Assembly (NCBI GenBank): GCA_903892335.1
Contig: CAITID010000010.1
Location: 1 to 5,258 of the forward strand
DNA length: 5,258 nucleotides
Reading direction: 5' to 3'
Source of the DNA: an uncultured Actinomycetes bacterium
GTDB lineage: Bacteria; Actinomycetota; Actinomycetes; Nanopelagicales; Nanopelagicaceae
The notes below the pieces were generated by a model. That model did not search any database, was not told the DNA's origin, and was given only the letters and a program-made list of their open reading frames with translations. Shown here piece by piece: positions 1 through 5,258 of the stretch; position 1 is the stretch's first letter, and the number at the start of each line of letters is the position of its first letter. The position numbers and the translations under genes were made by a program.

Positions 1-830
1 CCGGGCAACAAATCGCTAAGGATTGGCTAGCTCAATTTTATCGAATCACGAGAGCGCAATCGGTAACAGCCTTAACCTATGGCAACCCCAGCGAGTACTG
101 GATAAAGAAATTATTACCAGAGCAAATAGAGTATTTGAAAGCTACGAGTGAGATTAGGTTAGAGGAGTATTTAGGTAAAGCGGTCACCGGCAAGGTTGGC
201 ATAGATTCAAACCAACAAAAACTTCCTAAATCAGTTCAAAGCACATTTACCTTTGCAGATAAACAGTTTGTATTAATGCAAACTTTGGTTGATCAAAAAG
301 AGTTTGATTCTTTGAAGTTAAGAATGGCGCAGTTGTTAAATCCAAAAATTACTGCTGTCGAATTAACCCGACTATTTACTGATTTTCAAAGCTCATTTAA
401 TCAAAGCCGAAATAAACTACGAATTAGTAAAAGTAAGTTCACGGTGACATCAAGTAAGCAAGAATTGCCAATTACTGTGATAAATGAATTCAACTCTAAC
501 GTTAAAATTAAATTAACTACCAGAGCTTTAAATAGTAAGGTGATTGTTAGGCCCACTGAAGCGATTGAAGTAGCAGCTAATTCAAAATTACAAGTACTTT
601 TTCCGATTGAGGTTTTAGCCTCAGGTGACTCATCTTTGCTTACACAACTAAGCAATTTAGATAATAAACCAATTGGTTTTCCAGTTTATATCTCACTTAA
701 ATTATCGGTGATCAGCCCGGCTGCAACCTGGATTACGTCAGGTGCTGCAATCATTTTATTTGCCGCTGCCATCTTCCAAAGTGTGCGCAGATTTCGCAGG
801 GGATCGGGCAAGGTGGATCGTGGAAAGTAA
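1..830 (+). CDS. DUF6049-like exported membrane protein, C-terminal part (5' end outside window)
   Basis: The reading frame is open from base 3 to the TAA at 828-830, giving 275 visible residues with no stop upstream, so this is the 3' part of a longer gene. The TTG at 135 lies inside it and is not needed as a start. Near the left edge is an ALTYGNPSEYW stretch resembling the 'LPYGDPD' motif of DUF6049 proteins. Visible residues about 147-237 look like an Ig-like beta-sandwich (LPITVINEFNSNVKIKL, then an FPIEVLASGDSSLL strand pair). One hydrophobic segment follows at about 240-259 (ATWITSGAAIILFAAAIF), then a basic tail (RRFRRGSGK). The expected topology is a large extracytoplasmic part anchored by one C-terminal helix. 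The family sits directly upstream of murJ in actinobacteria (Rv3909 before Rv3910 in M. tuberculosis), which supports the call. Its function is unknown; a cell-envelope role is inferred only from location. Confidence 0.8.
   Translation, partial: GQQIAKDWLAQFYRITRAQSVTALTYGNPSEYWIKKLLPEQIEYLKATSEIRLEEYLGKAVTGKVGIDSNQQKLPKSVQSTFTFADKQFVLMQTLVDQKEFDSLKLRMAQLLNPKITAVELTRLFTDFQSSFNQSRNKLRISKSKFTVTSSKQELPITVINEFNSNVKIKLTTRALNSKVIVRPTEAIEVAANSKLQVLFPIEVLASGDSSLLTQLSNLDNKPIGFPVYISLKLSVISPAATWITSGAAIILFAAAIFQSVRRFRRGSGKVDRGK
810..816 (+). promoter_or_regulatory. Ribosome binding site supporting the murJ GTG start at 820
   Basis: AAGGTGG lies 3 bases before the GTG at 820, with its AAGG core ending 6 bases before it, inside the last codons of the DUF6049-like gene. 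No comparable purine run precedes the alternative start at 742. The position inside the upstream gene suggests translational coupling between the two membrane proteins. Confidence 0.5.
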
Positions 831-2427
831 TTCACTCTCGAATAACTCATTGGCAAAAGCCTCCACCTTAATGGCGGCGGGCACAATCTTCTCCCGGATT
901 ACCGGCTTGATTAGAAATCTACTTTTGGTTGCATTACTTGGCACGACATTACTTGGTGACACTTACAACGTTGCTAACACTATGCCAAACATTTTATATA
1001 ACTTACTCGTTGGTGGTGCACTAACTGCGGTATTTGTGCCACAAATTGTTAGATCACTTCGAGATAGTGATGGCGGCAATGCCTTTATTTCAAGGTTATT
1101 TACCGCAACAGTTTTATTCTTACTAACACTTACCGTACTCGGTGTTTTATTAGCACCACAGATCGTAAACATCTACGCACCAAAATTTAATGGTTTGCCA
1201 GAGTTTGATGTAACTGTTTTGTTTATGCGCTACTGCCTGCCGCAAATTTTCTTCCTTGGGTTATTTGCTCTACTTGGGCAAATTGCAAATGCTAAAGGAA
1301 GATTTGGTCCAATGATGTGGGCGCCAGTAATTAACAATTTAATTGTGATTGCCTTATTTGGCTGGTACTTACAAAATCACGATCAATTAACCATTGGAAA
1401 CATTACAACTCATGATATTTACTGGTTAGGTGCTGGAACCTCGGTTGGTTATCTGGCACAAGCGCTCATCTTGCTGCCCGTGGTTTATCGCAGCGGCGTT
1501 AAATTATCTTTTAAATTTGATTTAAAAAATGCCGAACTGTTTAACTCAATTAAGTTAGCTGGCTGGTCCTTCTTATACGCCTTAATTAGTCAACTCTCTT
1601 ATTTGGTAACAATTATTATTGCAACAAGTGCGGCTGTAAAAAGTGCAAGTGATGGCTTACTAACTGGTGTTGGCTACACCCCATATAGCAACGCTTACTT
1701 AATTTTAATTTTGCCGCATTCAATTATTACCGTTTCAGTAATGACCGCACTCTTGCCAAAGCTTGCAAACCTAGTTATTGATAAGAAATTAGCACAAGTT
1801 AAGGCTGAGCTAAATAATGCAATTAAAGTAGTTGGCGTATTTATCGTGCCAGCCGCCATGATCTTCTTATTCTTTGGCCCACTAGTTGCTCGAACTTTGT
1901 ACTTTGGTATCTCAACTGATGATGCTAATTACCTTGGCTATACCCTGGCTGGCTTTGCTATGGGTTTGATACCAGTAAGCATAAATTTGATATTACTGCG
2001 CGGCCTAAATGCATTTGAGAATTTGAAGTCGCAGGTAATTGGAAATTTAATCATGAACCTGATCTCAGTTGGTCTATCAATAGCAGCTGCGATCTATATT
2101 GAGCCAAAATGGGTAGTTGTTGCGATGGCAGTTATCTTTACCGTTCATTACTTAATAGGTGTTGGAATCAGCTTTTATTTAATTAGAAAACATCAAATTG
2201 ATTTGGCGGTTTCTGCAATCACTTTGCATTACTTTAAATTATTGATGATTTTTGCAGTTGCAATTACCCCATTATTTGTAATTCGAAGCTCACTACCTGG
2301 CGGGAATTTAATCCAATTAATTCTGGTTATGGTAATTAGCACAACACTTTATTTGATTCTTGGGTTTATCTTTAAGATTAAAGAGATTAAAAGTGCAATT
2401 GAGTTACTAAGTAGATCGGTGAGGTAG
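820..2427 (+). CDS. murJ: MurJ/MviN lipid II flippase
   Basis: MurJ is a MOP-superfamily membrane transporter that flips lipid-linked peptidoglycan precursor (lipid II) from the inner to the outer face of the membrane. From the GTG at 820 the protein has 535 residues, normal for the core family, with hydrophobic segments along its whole length consistent with about 14 helices. The N-terminal signature is clear: MAAGTIFSRITGLIRN, with R26 and R32 matching E. coli R18 and R24, D47 matching D39, and NVANTMPNILYNLLVGGAL in the first loop. The frame is open back to a GTG at 742, but that would put hydrophobic and unrelated residues (FYLPLPSSKVCADF) before the conserved start and overlap the previous gene by 89 bp. 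The GTG at 820 has AAGGTGG just upstream and overlaps by only 11 bp. A GTG at 781, a TTG at 850 and an ATG at 871 are weaker alternatives. The protein stops soon after its last helix (KEIKSAIELLSRSVR), so it has no C-terminal pseudokinase region of the kind on mycobacterial Rv3910. Confidence 0.94.
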   Translation: MESNSLSNNSLAKASTLMAAGTIFSRITGLIRNLLLVALLGTTLLGDTYNVANTMPNILYNLLVGGALTAVFVPQIVRSLRDSDGGNAFISRLFTATVLFLLTLTVLGVLLAPQIVNIYAPKFNGLPEFDVTVLFMRYCLPQIFFLGLFALLGQIANAKGRFGPMMWAPVINNLIVIALFGWYLQNHDQLTIGNITTHDIYWLGAGTSVGYLAQALILLPVVYRSGVKLSFKFDLKNAELFNSIKLAGWSFLYALISQLSYLVTIIIATSAAVKSASDGLLTGVGYTPYSNAYLILILPHSIITVSVMTALLPKLANLVIDKKLAQVKAELNNAIKVVGVFIVPAAMIFLFFGPLVARTLYFGISTDDANYLGYTLAGFAMGLIPVSINLILLRGLNAFENLKSQVIGNLIMNLISVGLSIAAAIYIEPKWVVVAMAVIFTVHYLIGVGISFYLIRKHQIDLAVSAITLHYFKLLMIFAVAITPLFVIRSSLPGGNLIQLILVMVISTTLYLILGFIFKIKEIKSAIELLSRSVR

Positions 2428-2429
2428 GA
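2426..2429 (+). promoter_or_regulatory. Ribosome binding site of trxB, overlapping the murJ stop
   Basis: AGGA starts inside the murJ TAG stop codon and ends 7 bases before the trxB ATG at 2437. A second purine-rich run, GGTGAGG at 2418-2424, lies just upstream within murJ. The two genes are 9 bp apart, so co-transcription is very likely. Confidence 0.5.
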
Positions 2430-2436
2430 TCAGATT

Positions 2437-3366
2437 ATGAGTGATATTAAAGATGTAGTAATTGTTGGCAGCGGCCCAGCTGGCTATACCGCAGCAATTT
2501 ATGCAGCTCGCGCCCAATTAAAACCTGTTATTTATGAAGGCTCAGTTACTGCAGGGGGCGCCCTAATGAATACAACTGAAGTTGAAAACTTTCCTGGATT
2601 TCCAACTGGCGTTATGGGCCCAGAATTAATGGAGTCGATGCGCAAGCAGGTAGAAAGATTTGATTGCAAAATAATTACTGATGACATTGTCTCGATGAAG
2701 TTAACTGGTGAAATTAAAGAGGTTACAGATGGTTCTGGTAATACCGTAAAAGCTAAATCAGTTATTTTGGCAATGGGATCTGCTTACAAAGAGATTGGTC
2801 TGCCGAACGAAAAACGTTTATCTGGTCATGGTGTTTCTTGGTGTGCCACCTGTGATGGATTTTTCTTCCGCAATCAAGTAATTGCAGTTGTTGGCGGTGG
2901 AGACTCTGCAATGGAGGAGGCCACATTTCTAACTAGATTTGCTAGCAAGGTAGTTTTAATTCATCGCCGCGACACATTCCGTGCCTCTAAAATTATGATT
3001 GATCGAGTAAAAGCTAATCCAAAGATTGAACTCTTGATGAATCATGAAGTAATTGATGTTTTGGGTGAAGAAAAAGTTGTTGGATTAAAAGTGAAAAATA
3101 CTGTCTCTGGTGAGGAATCAGTTAAGGATTTCACTGGTTTATTTGTTGCAATCGGACATATCCCAAGGAGTGAGTTAATTGTTGGACAAGTAGATTTAAA
3201 TGCTGAGGGTTATGTAAATGTAGTTGGCCGATCTACCAATACAAACCTGCCTGGAGTATTTGCCTGTGGAGATCTAGTTGATTTCACCTATCGACAAGCG
3301 ATCACAGCTGCTGGATCTGGCTGCGCAGCCGCCCTTGATGCTGAGCGATTCCTGGCTGGCCACTAA
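2437..3366 (+). CDS. trxB: Thioredoxin reductase (NADPH, FAD-dependent)
   Basis: TrxB transfers electrons from NADPH through FAD and a redox-active disulfide to thioredoxin in the cytoplasm. The 309-residue length is typical of the low-molecular-weight bacterial enzyme. Visible motifs in order: the FAD dinucleotide-binding fold at the N-terminus with GSGPAG at 11-16; the TEVENFPGFP region at 47-56; the active-site CATC at 136-139 followed by DG; the NADPH-binding GGGDSA at 153-158; HRRDTFRAS at 176-184, whose arginines are those that bind the NADPH 2'-phosphate; and the C-terminal FAD motif GVFACGDL at 273-280 with YRQAITAAGSG at 285-295. The ATG at 2437 has a good Shine-Dalgarno sequence and fits the family N-terminus. 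The gene lies 9 bp after murJ, and its partner trxA follows after 76 bp. In several actinobacteria a SigM-type sigma factor gene lies between murJ and trxB; there is none here. Nothing looks truncated or unusual. Confidence 0.97.
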   Translation: MSDIKDVVIVGSGPAGYTAAIYAARAQLKPVIYEGSVTAGGALMNTTEVENFPGFPTGVMGPELMESMRKQVERFDCKIITDDIVSMKLTGEIKEVTDGSGNTVKAKSVILAMGSAYKEIGLPNEKRLSGHGVSWCATCDGFFFRNQVIAVVGGGDSAMEEATFLTRFASKVVLIHRRDTFRASKIMIDRVKANPKIELLMNHEVIDVLGEEKVVGLKVKNTVSGEESVKDFTGLFVAIGHIPRSELIVGQVDLNAEGYVNVVGRSTNTNLPGVFACGDLVDFTYRQAITAAGSGCAAALDAERFLAGH

Positions 3367-3432
3367 TTAACTAAGCTTTTCTGGAATTAAAAGTAGGATT
3401 AAAGCATTACAGTAAATAACCATCGAATTTAA

Positions 3433-3437
3433 AGGGG
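3433..3437 (+). promoter_or_regulatory. Strong ribosome binding site of trxA
   Basis: AGGGG, within AAAGGGGAAG, ends 5 bases before the trxA ATG at 3443. It is the best Shine-Dalgarno match in the window, consistent with thioredoxin being made in larger amounts than its reductase. Confidence 0.7.
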
Positions 3438-3442
3438 AAGTA

Positions 3443-3766
3443 ATGGCTACGACAAAGGTAACCGCAGCAGATTTTGATGCAGTTGTTTTAAAAAGTACAA
3501 CACCAGTGCTTGTAGATTTTTGGGCTGAATGGTGTGGTCCTTGCCGCGCAGTTGGACCAATCTTGGAAGAGATCTCAAATGAGCATGGCGCAAAAATTAA
3601 GATTGTTAAATTAAATACTGATGAAGAGCAAGCGATTGCAGTTAAGTATGGCATCTCATCAATTCCAACCATGAATGTCTTTGTAAATGGTGAGGTAGTA
3701 AAGACAATCGTTGGCGCTAAACCAAAGCCGGCCTTACTTAAGGATTTAGAAAGCTTTATTAAGTAA
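3443..3766 (+). CDS. trxA: Thioredoxin
   Basis: This is the small cytoplasmic disulfide reductant that passes electrons from TrxB to target proteins. Its 107 residues match classical bacterial Trx1. The canonical active site WCGPC is at 30-34, preceded by VDFWAEW with the buried acidic D25 that tunes the active-site cysteine. The cis-proline is P75 in SSIPT (72-76), and the C-terminal part carries the VNGEVVKTIVGAKPK strand and helix. There is no signal peptide, so it is cytoplasmic. The ATG at 3443 is fixed by the strong Shine-Dalgarno sequence and by the usual family N-terminus. It follows trxB directly, as in many actinobacteria, and the 76 bp gap before it is the longest in the window, so it could have extra transcription of its own. 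Confidence 0.97.
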   Translation: MATTKVTAADFDAVVLKSTTPVLVDFWAEWCGPCRAVGPILEEISNEHGAKIKIVKLNTDEEQAIAVKYGISSIPTMNVFVNGEVVKTIVGAKPKPALLKDLESFIK

Positions 3767-3796
3767 TTTGTTTTACTAATAAAAGATGATTTCATA

Positions 3797-4927
3797 ATGA
3801 GCAAAGATTTAACTAAGGGCGATCGCGGAGATGCGGTCGCCCTCTTTGTTAACATTTTGGTCCGTCTTGGATTTCTAAATTCACCAACTGATAATTTCGA
3901 TGCAACAGTTGAAGAGGCGGTAAAAGCTTTTCAGCAAGAGCGTGGCCTAAAGGTTACTGGTGTAATTGATCAAGTTAGTAGCCGAGCCCTTGAAGAGGCT
4001 AGATATAAATTAGGTGATCGAGTTTTAGCATTAAATAGCACTGCATTAATGCATGGTGATGATGTTAGTAATTTGCAATCTCGTTTAGTTGAGATGGGAT
4101 TTAATTGCGGAAAAATTGATGGTGTTTACGGCTTACTTACCGATCTTGCGGTTAAGGAGTTTCAAAAATCAGTTGGTGTTGTAGTTGATGGTAAATGTGG
4201 ACCAAGTACTTTGATCGCTTTGATACGTTTAGTTAAAACTGTTTCTGGTGGTGCACCTAGCGCCCTTCGTGAAAATACAAAGCATGCTGTTCGCAGCCCC
4301 GCCTTAGCGAATAAAATTATTGTGATCGATCCAAGTTGGGGTGGTGAGTTTAAAGGTGAGGTAGCAAATGGTGTTGAAGAAGCTGAGGTTGTCTTTGATA
4401 TTGCCCAACGTTTAGAGGGGCGATTATTGGCATTAGGAGTAACAGTTTTATTAACTCGCAGCGCTAAGAACTCACCTCTTGAGAAGGAGCGAATTGAATT
4501 AGCTAACTCGGTAAATGCTGATTTATTTATCGCGTTAAAAGTTGATAGTCAAAGCAGTGAAAAAGCTAGAGGTGTTTCCACCTATTACTACGGACGTGAT
4601 GTGCAGGGTGTTCACTCTGTTGTTGGTGAGCGATTTGCAACTTTGATTCAGCGCGAAATCTGCGCCCGTACTGATTTATTAAATTGCCGCACCCACGGTA
4701 AAAGTTGGGATATTTTGCGATTAACAAAGGCACCAGCTGTTCGAATTGATCTTGGCTATCTCTCCAACCCAGGGGATGCAAAACGCTTAAGTGATCCTAA
4801 ATTTCGTGACTCATTAGTTGAGTCGATTTTGGTTGCAATTCAACGGCTCTATTTATCAGCAGAAGATGATGCAAAAACTGGAACTTTGCGGGTATCTGAT
4901 TTAAGGCGAGCCGGATTACGTAATTAA
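3797..4927 (+). CDS. cwlM: CwlM-like pseudo-amidase: two PG-binding domains plus degenerate Amidase_3
   Basis: The 376-residue protein has two PG_binding_1 domains (about 5-65 and 83-142), a linker (SGGAPSALREN, 150-160) and an N-acetylmuramoyl-L-alanine amidase (Amidase_3) fold from about 172 to 352. There is no signal peptide or membrane segment, so it should be cytoplasmic. The catalytic site is degenerate: the zinc-ligand His of the 'DPGHGG' motif is Trp181 (IDPSWGG), the His of 'SIHAN' is Lys248 (ALKVD), and the catalytic Glu of 'VEVGFLSN' is Asp318 (IDLGYLSN). An acidic pair remains at VEEAE (193-197). The same three sites are altered in mycobacterial CwlM as I recall it, and the linker, RLEGR, LLNCRTHG and RLYL segments also match. 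CwlM is known as a non-enzymatic PknB substrate that controls MurA and associates with MurJ. The tail, TGTLRVSDLRRAGLRN (361-376), keeps a Thr-Gly-Thr. It starts 30 bp after trxA; the Shine-Dalgarno sequence is weak (AAGATGA), but the first domain begins at once, which fixes the ATG. Regulatory function is inferred by homology. Confidence 0.88.
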   Translation: MSKDLTKGDRGDAVALFVNILVRLGFLNSPTDNFDATVEEAVKAFQQERGLKVTGVIDQVSSRALEEARYKLGDRVLALNSTALMHGDDVSNLQSRLVEMGFNCGKIDGVYGLLTDLAVKEFQKSVGVVVDGKCGPSTLIALIRLVKTVSGGAPSALRENTKHAVRSPALANKIIVIDPSWGGEFKGEVANGVEEAEVVFDIAQRLEGRLLALGVTVLLTRSAKNSPLEKERIELANSVNADLFIALKVDSQSSEKARGVSTYYYGRDVQGVHSVVGERFATLIQREICARTDLLNCRTHGKSWDILRLTKAPAVRIDLGYLSNPGDAKRLSDPKFRDSLVESILVAIQRLYLSAEDDAKTGTLRVSDLRRAGLRN

Positions 4928-4964
4928 TTAACATTATTTGCCGTTGCTATGGCAGAGTTTGATT

Positions 4965-5258
4965 ATGGGAAATCATCCAGAACGAATTAAGGCAGGCGCT
5001 GTTGAAAATCTAACAGAGCGCTTTGCTAATCGTGCTGCGCAGATGAAACCAAGTGAGATCCGATCATTATTTGCAGTTGCATCCCGCCCAGAGATCGTCT
5101 CTCTAGCTGGTGGTATGCCAAATCTTTCGGCCCTGCCAATGGAGATGATGGCTTCAGTAGTTCAAAAATTAATCTCTGATAATGGCGCAGAGGCTTTGCA
5201 ATATGGCAGCGGGCAAGGCCATCCAAGATTGCGTGAGCAGATTTGCGACATGATGGCG
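4965..5258 (+). CDS. PLP-dependent class I/II aminotransferase, N-terminal part (3' end outside window)
   Basis: The frame runs from the ATG at 4965 to the right edge, giving 98 residues. It shows the N-terminal pattern of the LysN/2-aminoadipate-type (fold type I) aminotransferases: FANRAAQMKPSEIRSLF, then SRPEIVSLAGGMPNLSALP (substrate-contacting glycine-rich loop near residues 47-53), then LQYGSGQGHPRLREQI (78-93). The catalytic lysine would lie beyond the window, so the substrate cannot be judged. The ATG at 4965 is preferred because the family normally has about 20 residues before the SEIR segment; AGAG ends 7 bases upstream as a weak Shine-Dalgarno match. The ATG at 5043 would leave only the core, and in-frame TTG codons at 4938, 4944 and 4959 are less likely. 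An aminotransferase of this type lies between the cwlM-like amidase and parB in several actinobacteria, so location supports the call. It is 37 bp from cwlM and probably co-transcribed. Confidence 0.88.
   Translation, partial: MGNHPERIKAGAVENLTERFANRAAQMKPSEIRSLFAVASRPEIVSLAGGMPNLSALPMEMMASVVQKLISDNGAEALQYGSGQGHPRLREQICDMMA

Noticed and set aside
401..655. Minus-strand open frame opposite the DUF6049-like gene.
   Set aside because: It is a shadow of a well-supported + strand gene, with no ribosome binding site or recognisable domain.
3376..3393. Inverted repeat CTTTT/AAAAG after trxB as a terminator.
   Set aside because: The stem is 5 bp and nearly all A-T, with an 8-base loop and no T-run after it; it would be very unstable.
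3771..3784. Inverted repeat TTTTA/TAAAA between trxA and cwlM as a terminator.
   Set aside because: A 5 bp stem of only A-T pairs in an AT-rich gap is expected by chance, and there is no GC-rich stem or T-tract.
3367..3855. A 162-codon open frame on the minus strand across trxA and the start of cwlM.
   Set aside because: It lies opposite the unmistakable thioredoxin gene, its translation is low-complexity in Ser, Thr, Ile and Lys and matches no family I know, and it arises from the codon pattern of the + strand genes.
4921..4930. TTAATTAA palindrome at the end of cwlM as an operator.
   Set aside because: It overlaps the stop codon in AT-rich sequence and is not repeated elsewhere in the window.
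4949..4990. A 13-codon open frame (MAEFDYGKSS...) before the aminotransferase as a leader peptide.
   Set aside because: It has no good ribosome binding site, no attenuator-like hairpin follows, and it overlaps the preferred aminotransferase start.
4566..5226. Minus-strand open frames opposite cwlM and the aminotransferase.
   Set aside because: Both lie across recognisable conserved motifs of the + strand genes and have no family resemblance of their own.
1..5258. Mobile elements, CRISPR arrays, tRNA or rRNA genes, riboswitches.
   Set aside because: I saw no transposase motifs, spaced direct repeats, cloverleaf-like sequence or conserved riboswitch core; nearly all bases lie in recognised genes.

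Overview
This window looks like a piece of a low-GC, streamlined actinobacterial chromosome close to the replication origin. The gene order (a DUF6049-type membrane protein, murJ, trxB, trxA, a cwlM-like pseudo-amidase, a PLP aminotransferase) is the cluster that in Mycobacterium and Streptomyces lies just before parB/parA, rsmG, yidC, rnpA, rpmH and dnaA. The base composition is AT-rich (about 40% GC by eye), intergenic gaps are 9 to 76 bp, and genes that often interrupt this cluster in larger actinobacteria are missing. This fits a small-genome aquatic lineage such as the Nanopelagicales (acI), but that placement is inference.

Layout, all on the + strand: (1) positions 1-830 hold the C-terminal part of a DUF6049-like exported, membrane-anchored protein; its reading frame is open from the first bases of the window, so its 5' end lies outside. 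(2) 820-2427 encodes MurJ, the lipid II flippase, probably starting at a GTG that overlaps the preceding gene by 11 bp. (3) 2437-3366 encodes thioredoxin reductase and (4) 3443-3766 thioredoxin. (5) 3797-4927 encodes a cytoplasmic two-PG-binding-domain plus Amidase_3 protein in which both zinc-ligand histidines and the catalytic glutamate are replaced, as in mycobacterial CwlM. (6) 4965-5258 is the start of a class I/II PLP-dependent aminotransferase that runs off the right edge.

Functionally, the window pairs lipid II export (MurJ) with a likely regulator of peptidoglycan precursor supply (CwlM-like), and carries a complete NADPH-thioredoxin reductase-thioredoxin couple between them. In Mycobacterium, CwlM is a PknB substrate reported to act on MurA when phosphorylated and to associate with MurJ when not. 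The CwlM-like protein here keeps the Thr-Gly-Thr tail where I recall the mycobacterial phosphosites, while MurJ lacks the C-terminal pseudokinase region found on the mycobacterial protein. I see no RNA genes, mobile elements, CRISPR arrays or convincing terminators, and no gene-free stretch longer than 76 bp. I did not find a wholly new system; the CwlM-like regulator next to a minimal MurJ is the most interesting content.
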